Source of the DNA: CAYJBH01 sp964371365
GTDB taxonomy: Bacteria; Bacillota; Clostridia; Oscillospirales; Ruminococcaceae
Direction: 5' to 3'
Assembly (NCBI GenBank): GCA_964371365.1
Contig: CAYJMO010000073.1
Coordinates: 1 to 10,178, forward strand
Length of the DNA stretch: 10,178 nt
Shown: one piece after another, positions 1 to 7,342 of the stretch
Layout of the letters: each line of letters opens with the position of its first letter
How positions within the stretch are numbered: position 1 is the first letter of the stretch
Notes under the pieces: model-generated
Seen by the model: only the letters and a program-made list of their open reading frames with translations
Told to the model about the DNA's origin: nothing
The model's database searches: none
Translations under genes and position numbers: made by a program

Positions 1-54
<54 letters not shown>

Positions 55-59
55 ACATG

Positions 60-80
60 TGTCACCTCTCTTCGGTGACA
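60..80 (-). other. Hairpin filling the tRNA-His leader
   Basis: On the minus strand TGTCACC (80 to 74) and GGTGACA (66 to 60) form a perfect 7-bp stem around a 7-nt loop GAAGAGA. It begins about where transcription should start from the promoter at 87-115 and ends five bases before the tRNA 5' end. No U-run follows, so it does not look like an intrinsic terminator. It may affect RNase P processing or protect the primary 5' end; that role is inference. Confidence 0.6.
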
Positions 81-86
81 AAGTAT

Positions 87-115
87 ATTTTACCACAATT
101 TAAATTTAAAGTCAA
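87..115 (-). promoter_or_regulatory. Sigma-A type promoter for tRNA-His
   Basis: On the minus strand the -35 hexamer TTGACT (115 to 110) and the -10 hexamer TAAAAT (92 to 87) are separated by exactly 17 bases of AT-rich spacer. Both are one mismatch from consensus. The predicted start is near position 80, giving a leader of about 25 nt before the tRNA. The promoter lies in the 110-base gap after the capA-like gene, so the tRNA has its own start and need not depend on read-through. No clear terminator was seen between the capA stop and this promoter. Confidence 0.75.
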
Positions 116-164
116 TATAATTTACTACAAAAATTCTATAAACATTCATGCGGGCGTTAACCGG

Positions 165-1382
165 TTAGCCACTCTTTACTATCCTAAACTCCTCCGGTGT
201 ATTGGCCTCATAACTCTCCCATGCCCAGTCGATAGTAAAACTCGGATAGGAGCGTGCTATATTATTTACCGACATCAATTCCTCGGTATAGTCGCTTAGG
301 TGATATACTGTATAGTCGGTGAAACCTGCCTCGGAATGAACGATGGTCGGGTGTGCAACAACTTCCGAAATTTCCACGCCCTCCCCTTCCGGTTGTGTCA
401 CGGTGAACGACACCACACTGCCGGTCGAGTTTGGAGGTTCATCCTGTCCCGACAAGAAATTTGCAAGGGAGTAGATGCAGAGCATTTCATGACCATCCGT
501 TGAACTGTACCACTCTATCGGTTGCAGAACATGAGGATGATGTCCTATCAGCACATCGACACCACGATCACAAAGCCACTGCGCGAGGTCACGTTGATAT
601 TGGGCGACGTTATGAGAATTTTCATCTCCCCAGTGGAGTGAAACAGCAACGACATCCACCTCGGCTCGCGCGGCGGCAATCTGCTCTTCCATTCGTTCCA
701 ATTCATCGGTGTATATGACAGATGCAATTGCCCCAGACGGGGTTGGCAGGCCGTTGGTGTGTTGGGTATAACCTAAAAATCCAAACTCGATATCGTTGAC
801 GGTATAGGGGGTGTAACCGGTCATTCCATCGTTATAAAACCCTGTGATGGCGACATCATCCGGCATTCTACTCCAAAAGTCAAGGGTGTCGGTGACGCCT
901 ACAGCACCCTTGTCATAACTATGGTTGTTTGAAAGATTGAAAAAGCGAAATCCTGCGTCGTATGCCGCACTCACCACCTCGGGTGGGGAGGCAAACATCG
1001 GGTAATGGGACGGTGTAAGTGTGTCGGTGACAAGGCTTTCCTGATTTATGAAAGCAAGGTCATAGGACTGAATGAGCGGCGATATTTCGGAATAACAGGA
1101 AGAAAAATCATACTCTCCGGTGCCGTTTTCCTGTGCCTTTCGCGCCGCGTCCATGTACAGGGCGGCGTGTATCAGGTTGTCTCCGGCGGTTATAACGGTG
1201 GCGACATTAACTACCGGCTCCGGTTCCGGTTCCGGCTCCGGCTCGCTTTCCGGCTGTGACTGTGAAACGGTGCTTTCTGGAGGTTCTTCGCTTATCGGCT
1301 CGACGCTCACCTCTCGTCTCTCGCACCCGAAATACATCACCGTTGTTAATAGTAACAGCAGTATCGCTATAAACTTTTTCAT
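165..1382 (-). CDS. CapA-family (poly-gamma-glutamate synthesis type) metallophosphatase-like lipoprotein
   Basis: A 405-residue predicted exported protein. The N-terminus MKKFIAILLLLL continues to a Cys at residue 20 in the context YFGC, an imperfect lipobox, so it is probably a lipoprotein held on the outer face of the membrane. Residues 41-57 are a Ser/Glu/Pro linker ending in repeated Glu-Pro. The domain then shows the CapA series in order: AGDNLIH (66-72), NQES (113-116), NNH (152-154), HWGDE (250-254), GHHPH (280-284) and YSLANF (304-309). These carry the Asp, Asn and His ligands of the calcineurin-like metal site. Family members include CapA/PgsA of poly-gamma-glutamate synthesis, but no capB or capC partner is present, so the substrate is unknown. 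It is the last gene of the asd-dapA-dapB operon, 14 bases after the dapB stop; an AAGGG ribosome-binding site overlaps that stop. Confidence 0.9.
   Translation of the reverse strand: MKKFIAILLLLLTTVMYFGCERREVSVEPISEEPPESTVSQSQPESEPEPEPEPEPVVNVATVITAGDNLIHAALYMDAARKAQENGTGEYDFSSCYSEISPLIQSYDLAFINQESLVTDTLTPSHYPMFASPPEVVSAAYDAGFRFFNLSNNHSYDKGAVGVTDTLDFWSRMPDDVAITGFYNDGMTGYTPYTVNDIEFGFLGYTQHTNGLPTPSGAIASVIYTDELERMEEQIAAARAEVDVVAVSLHWGDENSHNVAQYQRDLAQWLCDRGVDVLIGHHPHVLQPIEWYSSTDGHEMLCIYSLANFLSGQDEPPNSTGSVVSFTVTQPEGEGVEISEVVAHPTIVHSEAGFTDYTVYHLSDYTEELMSVNNIARSYPSFTIDWAWESYEANTPEEFRIVKSG
1213..1254 (-). repeat. Glu-Pro hexanucleotide repeat in the capA-like gene
   Basis: The minus strand contains tandem GAGCCG/GAACCG hexamers, interrupted once by an Ser codon, encoding a run of Glu-Pro pairs at about residues 44-57. 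The repeat links the lipid-anchored N-terminus to the catalytic domain and would act as an extended spacer through the cell wall. Hexamer repeats can change copy number without shifting frame, so linker length may vary between strains. Variation is inference; the repeat itself is visible. Confidence 0.75.
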
Positions 1383-1396
1383 TCCTTTTTTATCCC

Positions 1397-2164
1397 TTAA
1401 ATAACTATGACATCGTCCATACTGTAAAGTCCGGCAGGCTTGTCCGCCAAAAAGCGTGCCGCCTTGAGTGCACCGGCGGCAAAAACCTCTCGTGAGAAGG
1501 CGTGGTGAGACAGTGTGATTGATTCCGAATCCGATATAAATAACACCTCGTGGTCGCCGACGATGTTACCACCGCGCACCGCGTGTATCCCTATCTCATC
1601 TTTAGGGCGAGCGTCCCGTCGGTCGCTGCGATCAAAACAGTAGTCCAATTTACGGCCGTCAAACTCATTTGCAACGGCGTCACGAATCTCATCCGCGAGC
1701 ATCAGTGCAGTGCCGCTCGGAGCGTCAATTTTCCGACGATGGTGTGCCTCAACAACCTCAATATCAAAGTCATCGGCGAGGAGTTTTGCCGCATTGCGAC
1801 AAAGTTTTGCAAGGAGGTTTGCACCGAGGGACATATTCGCACTATAGAACATGGGGACGGTCTTGGCGATCTCCGGTATGCGTGCCTTGACCTCCGGTGG
1901 CAGACCTGTGGTGCAGATCACAGCCGCTGTTTTTGTTCGCTCACAATAGTCTAAAAGACTGTCGGTTAGGGTGGGTGCACCAAAGTCGATGATGACATCT
2001 GCCGAGATGGTGACATCGTCAAAGGACGCGAACACCGGACAGGAAGAACCCTGTGAGACTCTATCGACTCCGGCAACCACCTCAAAGATGGAATTTTGTG
2101 CCGCTATGTTGCGTACAGCAGTACCCATAAATCCGCTATAACCCGAGATTAACAATCTAATCAT
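1397..2164 (-). CDS. dapB: 4-hydroxy-tetrahydrodipicolinate reductase
   Basis: A 255-residue cytoplasmic enzyme that reduces the DapA product to tetrahydrodipicolinate using NAD(P)H, the second committed step of the DAP/lysine pathway. The N-terminal Rossmann loop is GYSGFMG (8-14). The signature EAHHRRKIDAPSGTA (139-153) contains the catalytic His141 and Lys145 by comparison with E. coli His159 and Lys163. The C-terminal conserved block IGIHAVRGGNIVGDHEV (191-207) is also intact. The length is slightly shorter than the E. coli enzyme (273) and normal for Firmicutes. Its ATG overlaps the dapA stop as ATGA, which implies translational coupling. The gene sits between dapA and the capA-like gene in one operon. 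Confidence 0.97.
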   Translation of the reverse strand: MIRLLISGYSGFMGTAVRNIAAQNSIFEVVAGVDRVSQGSSCPVFASFDDVTISADVIIDFGAPTLTDSLLDYCERTKTAAVICTTGLPPEVKARIPEIAKTVPMFYSANMSLGANLLAKLCRNAAKLLADDFDIEVVEAHHRRKIDAPSGTALMLADEIRDAVANEFDGRKLDYCFDRSDRRDARPKDEIGIHAVRGGNIVGDHEVLFISDSESITLSHHAFSREVFAAGALKAARFLADKPAGLYSMDDVIVI

Positions 2165-3045
2165 ATGTATTTTTTCATTTCCTCTTTTACAAACTCTAAA
2201 CTTTTCTCACTCAAAGTACCAAGTGGAAGTCGACACTCGCCGACATTATAGCCGAGCATATTTACCGCCACCTTGACCGGAATGGGGTTGACATCGCAGA
2301 ACATTGCATCACACAGGCTAATAATATCTAATTGAATTTGTGTTGCCTCTTTTGTGTTACCGGCGAGATACTGTGCACATAGTTCATGTGTTTTAAGCGG
2401 TATTACATTTGCAACGACCGAAATTACACCAAAACCGCCGAGCGACATAAGCGGCAAGATCTGATCATCATTACCGGAATATAGCGCAAGATTATCGCCA
2501 CAGAGTGCCTTTGTCCTTGCGATGGAGCTAATATCACCCGACGCCTCCTTGGTGGCGACGATATTCTCGATTTCGGACAGAACCTTATAGGTCTCCGGCT
2601 TGATGGTCATGCCGGTTCGGGACGGTACATTGTACAAGAAAATCGGGGTGTTGGGAGCGGCAAGCGCTACCGTCTCGAAATGTTTTATCAATCCGGATTG
2701 ATTGGTTTTATTGTAGTACGGAGTGACGTGCAGTAGTCCATCAACGCCTATTGCGGCGGCGGATTTTGTCAGCTCGATGGCGTGACGAGTGTCGTTGGAA
2801 CCGACACCGGCAATGACCGGCACTCTACCTGCAACATGCTTGTGACAAAACTCAATGCAGGACAGATGTTCTGCATCGTCCATAGTGGATGCCTCACCGG
2901 TTGTACCACAGACTATTATGGCATCGGTTTTGTTTTCAATCTGAAAGTCGATATGCCGCGCAAATTCCTCAAAGTTTATACTAAAGTCCGGGTTAAAGGG
3001 TGTGACTATTGCAACACCACTGCCGCGAAAAACATCTTTTTTCAT
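2161..3045 (-). CDS. dapA: 4-hydroxy-tetrahydrodipicolinate synthase
   Basis: A 294-residue TIM-barrel aldolase condensing pyruvate with aspartate semialdehyde, the branch point into DAP and lysine. Motifs are CGTTGEAST (46-54), VTPYYNK (107-113), YNVPSRTG (138-145, Tyr138 as proton relay) and ATKEASGD (164-171, with Schiff-base Lys166). The frame is open upstream to a TTG at 3063, but that segment contains the ribosome-binding site AAAGGGG. The ATG at 3045, about eight bases after it, is therefore the better start and gives the usual family length. The stop overlaps the dapB start. The gap to asd is 52 bases with no strong promoter or terminator, so it is most likely co-transcribed with asd. 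Confidence 0.97.
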   Translation of the reverse strand: MKKDVFRGSGVAIVTPFNPDFSINFEEFARHIDFQIENKTDAIIVCGTTGEASTMDDAEHLSCIEFCHKHVAGRVPVIAGVGSNDTRHAIELTKSAAAIGVDGLLHVTPYYNKTNQSGLIKHFETVALAAPNTPIFLYNVPSRTGMTIKPETYKVLSEIENIVATKEASGDISSIARTKALCGDNLALYSGNDDQILPLMSLGGFGVISVVANVIPLKTHELCAQYLAGNTKEATQIQLDIISLCDAMFCDVNPIPVKVAVNMLGYNVGECRLPLGTLSEKSLEFVKEEMKKYI

Positions 3046-3097
3046 AAATTTTGCCCCTTTCAATATAATATTTATTTTATAATATGGTTTGAATAGA

Positions 3098-4108
3098 CTA
3101 TTTGTTATTATTTATCAGCAACATCATAATCTCAACTGCGTTTGTTGCCGCTCCTTTTCGGATATTGTCAGCCACCACCCACATGTTAAGGCAGTTGGGC
3201 GCGCTGTCATCCCGTCGAAGGCGTCCGACAAAGACCTCGTTTTTATCGTCTGCATCGAGTGCAAGTGGGTAGATATTATTTGCAACATCATCACGCACTA
3301 TCAATCCATCCACCGTGCCCATCAACGCCTTGACATCGGCAAGCTCATAAGAGGTTTTAAGTTCAACATTAATAGATTCGCTATGACCGCTTGCAACCGG
3401 CACACGCACACATGTTGCAGTCACTGCAAGGGATTGATCCTCTAAAATCTTGCGTGTCTCCTCCACCATCTTTTGCTCCTCCTTGGTGTAACCGTTTTCA
3501 AGGAAGACATCGATGTGTGGTATACAGTTGTCAACTATTGGGTACGGGAACTTTGATGGCGTGAATTCGGTGCCGTTCACTGCCGCCTCACGACCGTTTT
3601 TAAGATCGTCAACACCGCTCACACCGGCGCCGGAGACCGCCTGATAGGTGGAGTACACGACACGTTTTATGCCGTATTTTTTGTGCAGTGCACAAAGAGG
3701 CAACATCGCTTGAATGGTGGAACAGTTGGGGTTTGCGATGATTCCGTTATGTTTAAACGCGGCATTCGGGTTGACCTGAGGCACGACAAGCGGCACGTTC
3801 GGGTCCATACGCCAGTGGGAGCTGTTATCAATGACAACACATCCCGCCTTTGCGGCTACGGGTGCAAATTTTGCACTGGTTGAGCCGCCTGCCGAGAACA
3901 GAGCGTAGTCAAACCCCTCATCAAAAGAATTTTCATTCAGCTCCTTGACGGTGTATTCATCACCGAGAAACTCTATAACCTTGCCGGCGCTTTTCGCAGA
4001 GGAAAAAAGTGTGTACTGTGCCCCCTCGATTTTTTGCTCCGCCAAAACCTTTAAAAATGTACGTCCAACCATGCCGGTAGCCCCGACCACCGCGATTTTA
4101 ATGCTCAT
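3098..4108 (-). CDS. asd: Aspartate-semialdehyde dehydrogenase
   Basis: A 336-residue cytoplasmic oxidoreductase that converts aspartyl phosphate to aspartate semialdehyde with NADPH, feeding lysine/DAP and the threonine/methionine branch. The nucleotide-binding loop is VVGATGMVGRTF (7-18). The active site NPNCST (126-131) carries the nucleophile Cys129. RVPVASGHSESI (235-246) carries the catalytic His242. Length and motif order match the Gram-positive form. It is the first gene of the minus-strand operon. AGAAAGGAA lies upstream of its ATG, and the promoter is about 170 bases upstream, giving a long leader in which I see no lysine-riboswitch signature. Confidence 0.97.
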   Translation of the reverse strand: MSIKIAVVGATGMVGRTFLKVLAEQKIEGAQYTLFSSAKSAGKVIEFLGDEYTVKELNENSFDEGFDYALFSAGGSTSAKFAPVAAKAGCVVIDNSSHWRMDPNVPLVVPQVNPNAAFKHNGIIANPNCSTIQAMLPLCALHKKYGIKRVVYSTYQAVSGAGVSGVDDLKNGREAAVNGTEFTPSKFPYPIVDNCIPHIDVFLENGYTKEEQKMVEETRKILEDQSLAVTATCVRVPVASGHSESINVELKTSYELADVKALMGTVDGLIVRDDVANNIYPLALDADDKNEVFVGRLRRDDSAPNCLNMWVVADNIRKGAATNAVEIMMLLINNNK

Positions 4109-4151
4109 AGAATTTTTTCCTTTCTGTAAAATGTTAATGATTCATACCTTG

Positions 4152-4180
4152 TTGCAAATGATTTAAATTTGTTATATAAT
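4152..4180 (+). promoter_or_regulatory. Sigma-A type promoter for queA-tgt-yajC
   Basis: TTGCAA (4152-4157) and TATAAT (4175-4180) are separated by 17 bases. The -10 is a perfect match and the -35 matches at four of six positions. Transcription should begin near 4187, leaving a leader of about 150 nt before queA. The promoter points toward the opposing asd promoter at 4279-4307. The two 29-bp sites are identical at 22 positions when read each on its own strand. Confidence 0.7.
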
Positions 4181-4232
4181 GATGTAGATAGGTTTGTGTA
4201 CTGTGTGTGCAAAGTTGCTCGCTACGCCCAGA

Positions 4233-4295
4233 CAAAATTTTTCTAATCAATAATATATAATATAAAATATATATTTTGATTATAACAAAATTTTG
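4233..4295. repeat. Long AT-rich inverted repeat in the asd-queA gap
   Basis: The arms 4233-4259 and 4268-4295 are imperfect inverted copies. Each begins CAAAATTTT, continues through TAATCAA and ends AATATATA, with small internal length differences and an 8-base centre. Almost all pairs are A-T. In a queA transcript it would form a long weak hairpin ending about 40 nt before the start codon. In DNA it could extrude as a cruciform. The right arm contains the -10 box of the asd promoter. Confidence 0.6.
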
Positions 4296-4307
4296 CATTA
4301 TTTGCAA
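4279..4307 (-). promoter_or_regulatory. Sigma-A type promoter for asd-dapA-dapB-capA
   Basis: On the minus strand TTGCAA (4307 to 4302) and TATAAT (4284 to 4279) are separated by 17 bases. The predicted start is near 4272, giving a leader of about 164 nt before asd. The hexamers and spacer length are the same as in the opposing queA promoter. Transcription from here must run through the queA promoter region, and vice versa. Confidence 0.72.
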
Positions 4308-4336
4308 GAAAAAAACAAAAAGGAATTGTTTAAGTT

Positions 4337-5356
4337 TTGAAAACAAAAGATTTTGATTACAATCTACCGATGGAGCTTATCGCTAACACCGCCGCCGAGC
4401 CAAGAGATTCTTCACGACTTTTGGTGGTTGATCGGAATGAAAAAGAGTTAACAGATCGCCGATTTAGTGATATTGTCGATTATTTCAATAAGGGTGACCT
4501 GTTGGTGCTCAACAACTCAAAGGTACTGCCGGCAAGACTGCTTGGCAACTTTAAAACCGGCGGTGAATTTGAGATTTTGCTGTTAAACGACCGTGGCGAT
4601 GATATATGGGAGTGCATGGTACGACCGGGCAAAAAGATGCGTGTCGGTGCAAAGGTGGACTTTGCAGATTCCCTCTTTGCCGAGGTGTGCGAGGTTTTGC
4701 CGGACGGTGAAAGGCTTGTGAAGTTCACCTCACAGGGCGATGTTATGGAGATGTTCTACAAATTCGGACGTATGCCACTGCCGCCCTACATAAAGGACAG
4801 CAAAAGTGAGGAGGGGCGATATCAGACCGTCTACGCAAAACACCTCGGCTCGGCGGCGGCGCCCACAGCCGGACTGCATTTCACGCCGGAGCTGTTAAAT
4901 CGCATAAGATCAAAAGGGGTTAAAATTGCAGAGGTGACCTTACATGTGGGTGTCGGAACCTTTAAGCCGGTCGATGCACAATTGATAGAAGACCATGTCA
5001 TGCACAGCGAATGGTATGAGTTAAGTGAAAAAACAGCAGAGCAGATAAATGAGACTAAGTCTCGTGGAGGGCGTGTGATAGCTGTCGGCACTACTGCCAC
5101 ACGGACGCTGGAGGGTGTCTTTGCCCAAAAGGAGCAGATAATCGCCCATACCGGCACAACCGACATATTTATTACTCCCGGTTATGAATTCAAGGTAGTC
5201 GATGCGTTGATAACCAACTTTCACCTGCCACAGAGCACCCTTTTGATGCTGGTATCGGCATTTTCCGATAAAGAGTTTATCGACAGAGCTTACAGACACG
5301 CAATAGATGAACGATACCGCTTTTACAGTTTTGGCGATGCAATGATGATAATATAG
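4337..5356 (+). CDS. queA: S-adenosylmethionine:tRNA ribosyltransferase-isomerase
   Basis: A 339-residue enzyme transferring and isomerising the ribosyl group of SAM onto preQ1-modified tRNA to make epoxyqueuosine, the penultimate step of queuosine synthesis. Conserved blocks are GRMPLPPYI (144-152), AKHLGSAAAPTAGLHFT (167-183), GTTATRTLE (251-259), TNFHLPQSTLLMLVSAF (293-309) and RFYSFGDAM (328-336). The start is a TTG at 4337: the reading MKTKDFDYNLP matches the family N-terminus, and no ATG in frame precedes residue 12. AAGGAA (4320-4325) is 11 bases upstream, rather far, so initiation may be weak. It is first in the queA-tgt-yajC operon, nine bases before tgt, and ends in TAG. Confidence 0.96.
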   Translation: MKTKDFDYNLPMELIANTAAEPRDSSRLLVVDRNEKELTDRRFSDIVDYFNKGDLLVLNNSKVLPARLLGNFKTGGEFEILLLNDRGDDIWECMVRPGKKMRVGAKVDFADSLFAEVCEVLPDGERLVKFTSQGDVMEMFYKFGRMPLPPYIKDSKSEEGRYQTVYAKHLGSAAAPTAGLHFTPELLNRIRSKGVKIAEVTLHVGVGTFKPVDAQLIEDHVMHSEWYELSEKTAEQINETKSRGGRVIAVGTTATRTLEGVFAQKEQIIAHTGTTDIFITPGYEFKVVDALITNFHLPQSTLLMLVSAFSDKEFIDRAYRHAIDERYRFYSFGDAMMII

Positions 5357-5365
5357 AGGAAATAT

Positions 5366-6493
5366 ATGTATAAATTGATAAAACAGGATGGCACGGCACG
5401 ACTTGGCAGCTTGAAAACCCGCGACGGGGAGATACAAACGCCGGCATTTATGAACGTTGCAACGGCGGCGGCTATTAAAGGTGGCCTTTCCGCCGACGAC
5501 CTGTCAGAGATCGGATGTCAGGTTATGCTGTCCAACACCTACCATCTGCATATAAGACCGGGGGACGATGTCGTCGCCGAGATGGGTGGCCTTAAAGGTT
5601 TCACCGGATGGAATGGGGTGACGCTCACCGACAGCGGAGGGTTTCAGGTTTTTTCTCTCTCCTCTTTGCGCAAGATAACGGAGCAGGGGGTTACATTTGC
5701 CTCTCACGTGGATGGAAAGCGGATATTTATGGGGCCGGAGGAGAGTATGAATATCCAAAAAAACCTCGGGGCGACCATCGCAATGGGGTTTGATGAGTGT
5801 GTGGAAAATCCGGCCGGCTATGACTATGCAAAGGCATCGTCGGCGAGGACACTGCGCTGGCTTGCAAGGAGCCTTGAGCATCATCGTCGCATCTATTCCG
5901 ATACCGAACCATCTCAAAGACAGCTGCTTTTTGGGATAAATCAAGGTGCGACCTTTCAGGATCTGCGAAGTGAAAATGCAAAACGGTTGATCGAGCTTGA
6001 TTTTGACGGCTTTGCGGTCGGCGGTCTTGCGGTTGGTGAGCCGAAAGAGGTCATGTATGAGACGCTGGAAACGGTCACCCCGATACTCCCCGGCGATAAG
6101 ATAAGGTATCTCATGGGGGTCGGCACACCCGGTAACATTATCGAAGCGGTGGCAAGGGGTGTCGATCTTTTCGACTGTGTCATGCCATCCCGAAATGCAC
6201 GGCACGGACACCTTTTCACCCATGACGGAGTTATAAACCTAAACAACGCAAAGTATAAAACCGACGATAATCCAATAGAAAAGGGTTGTTCCTGCCCCGC
6301 CTGCCGACGACATTCAAGAGGTTTTATTCGACATCTTTTGCGGGCGAAAGAAATTTTGGGGTTAAGACTTGCAACTCAACACAATTTGTGGTATTATAAT
6401 AATCTGTTAGGTGAAATACGTGAGGCGATACAGGGGGGCAATTTTTTATCCTATGCCGCCGAAAATGCCCTGCGTTTTGACCGACGTATTTAA
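5366..6493 (+). CDS. tgt: tRNA-guanine transglycosylase
   Basis: A 375-residue TIM-barrel enzyme replacing guanine 34 of GUN-anticodon tRNAs (Asp, Asn, His, Tyr) with preQ1, the step before QueA. The tRNA-His at the left edge of the window has such a GUG anticodon. LTDSGGFQVFSL (87-98) contains the active-site Asp89, and LFDCVMPSRNARHGHLFT (268-285) contains the nucleophile Asp270. The zinc site is complete: Cys308, Cys310, Cys313 and His339, with the same 31-residue span between first and last ligand as in Zymomonas Tgt. RBS AGAGGAAAT directly precedes the ATG. It is co-transcribed with queA. Confidence 0.97.
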   Translation: MYKLIKQDGTARLGSLKTRDGEIQTPAFMNVATAAAIKGGLSADDLSEIGCQVMLSNTYHLHIRPGDDVVAEMGGLKGFTGWNGVTLTDSGGFQVFSLSSLRKITEQGVTFASHVDGKRIFMGPEESMNIQKNLGATIAMGFDECVENPAGYDYAKASSARTLRWLARSLEHHRRIYSDTEPSQRQLLFGINQGATFQDLRSENAKRLIELDFDGFAVGGLAVGEPKEVMYETLETVTPILPGDKIRYLMGVGTPGNIIEAVARGVDLFDCVMPSRNARHGHLFTHDGVINLNNAKYKTDDNPIEKGCSCPACRRHSRGFIRHLLRAKEILGLRLATQHNLWYYNNLLGEIREAIQGGNFLSYAAENALRFDRRI

Positions 6494-6519
6494 AGTTAGT
6501 AAAGAGGAGCAATAAAGAA

Positions 6520-6846
6520 ATGGATTTTTTATTATTAAGCACTGCCGCTGAAGCTACCGGCGAGATGGATCCGCTCAGCATGGTTTTATCCTTTCTGCCT
6601 TTTGTGGCGGTCATCGGTGTTATGTACTTTGTGATGATCAGACCCCAGCGCAAAAAGGAAAAAGAGACTCAAAAAATGCGCAGTGAGGTGCAGGTAGGCG
6701 ACACTATCACCACCATCGGCGGCATAGTAGGCATCATTGTCAGCATTAAAGATGACACCGTGCTAATTGAGACCGGTGCGGACAAGGCAAAACTCCGTTT
6801 TAAAAAGTGGGCGATAAACGAAGTGGAAAAACTTATCACCGAATAG
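6520..6846 (+). CDS. yajC: Preprotein translocase subunit YajC
   Basis: A 108-residue small membrane protein that associates with SecDF and the SecYEG translocon. Residues about 20-40 form one transmembrane helix, followed by the family signature IRPQRKKEKE (40-49) at the cytoplasmic boundary. The short soluble domain contains GDTITTIGGIVG (60-71) and IETGADKAKLRF (83-94). RBS AGAGGAG lies about 11 bases upstream. The gap to tgt is 26 bases. The order queA-tgt-yajC is common across Firmicutes. secD and secF, which often follow, are not in this window; the next gene encodes a TIGR04086-type membrane protein. The stop codon is TAG. Confidence 0.95.
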   Translation: MDFLLLSTAAEATGEMDPLSMVLSFLPFVAVIGVMYFVMIRPQRKKEKETQKMRSEVQVGDTITTIGGIVGIIVSIKDDTVLIETGADKAKLRFKKWAINEVEKLITE

Positions 6847-6859
6847 TTATATTAAAACC

Positions 6860-6911
6860 AATTCCCCCATAAGATGTAGTGTAGTTGTTTACTTCATTTT
6901 ATGGGGGAATT
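6860..6911 (+). promoter_or_regulatory. Long hairpin covering the ribosome-binding site of the next gene
   Basis: AATTCCCCCATAA (6860-6872) is perfectly complementary to TTATGGGGGAATT (6899-6911). Pairing continues inward through 6873-6881 with 6890-6898, with one mismatch and two G-U pairs, to an 8-nt loop. The stem is about 21 bp. No U-run follows on the plus strand, so it is not a standard terminator. GGGGGAA in the right arm is the only plausible ribosome-binding site for the ATG at 6913, and it is paired with CCCCC. Translational control or an mRNA-stabilising 3' end for yajC are both possible. Confidence 0.65.
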
Positions 6912-6912
6912 T

Positions 6913-7332
6913 ATGTTTAAATCAGGTTGTAACAGGACGTCGCAAGGATTGTTAATACCCATTGCCGTATCGACAGCAGGCTCGGCGGTGGTGTTACTGC
7001 TGATGCTCTCGCTCTGTTCCTTTATAGCCATATCGGTAGACCTCGCGCCGTCGGTCATAACTCCTCTCGCAACCACCTCGATGGCGATAGCAACCTTTGT
7101 GAGCGCCGTAATATTTTCAGGGCTATTTGGCAAGAACGGTCTGTTGATCGGAGCTGCTATCGGAGCAGGGACGTTTGCTTTGATATTTGTCATAGCGTTA
7201 ATATACGGTTTAACCTCTTTTACCGGCACCGGAGTAGTTAAGTTCATTCTGCTCACATTGTCCGGCGCGATAGGTGGTTATTGTGGTATAATGTTAAAGG
7301 AGAGGATGGCACGATTAAAGCATAGAAAATAA
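6913..7332 (+). CDS. TIGR04086-type four-helix membrane protein
   Basis: A 139-residue hydrophobic protein with four predicted membrane segments at about residues 12-36, 43-68, 73-99 and 108-127. It ends in the basic tail KERMARLKHRK, which is probably cytoplasmic. Size, topology and position right after yajC match the Firmicutes family TIGR04086 (B. subtilis YrzE is in the same place). The molecular function is unknown. An ATG at 6901 would add four residues, but it lies inside the hairpin arm without a ribosome-binding site; the ATG at 6913 follows GGGGGAA at five bases and is preferred. The gene is followed by a strong terminator at 7374-7409. Family assignment rests on topology and neighbourhood more than on a motif. 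Confidence 0.8.
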   Translation: MFKSGCNRTSQGLLIPIAVSTAGSAVVLLLMLSLCSFIAISVDLAPSVITPLATTSMAIATFVSAVIFSGLFGKNGLLIGAAIGAGTFALIFVIALIYGLTSFTGTGVVKFILLTLSGAIGGYCGIMLKERMARLKHRK

Positions 7333-7342
7333 ATAATTCTTG

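Noticed and set aside
150..180. A terminator right after the capA-like stop.
   Set aside because: TAACCGGTTA is a palindrome, but it leaves no usable loop and has no adjoining U-run on the minus strand.
4109..4272. A lysine riboswitch or T-box in the asd leader.
   Set aside because: The leader is long enough in part, but none of the conserved core blocks of either element is visible and most of it is low-complexity AT.
4187..4336. A preQ1 riboswitch in the queA leader.
   Set aside because: GCTACGCCC superficially resembles the class I loop, but no matching 5' stem or A-rich pseudoknot tail could be built around it.
4134..4346. A 70-codon minus-strand open frame in the asd-queA gap.
   Set aside because: Low-complexity hydrophobic translation of AT-rich DNA with no proper ribosome-binding site; it overlaps both promoters and the queA start.
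5504..6246. Long minus-strand open frames opposite tgt.
   Set aside because: Shadow frames of a well-conserved gene; translations show no family features.
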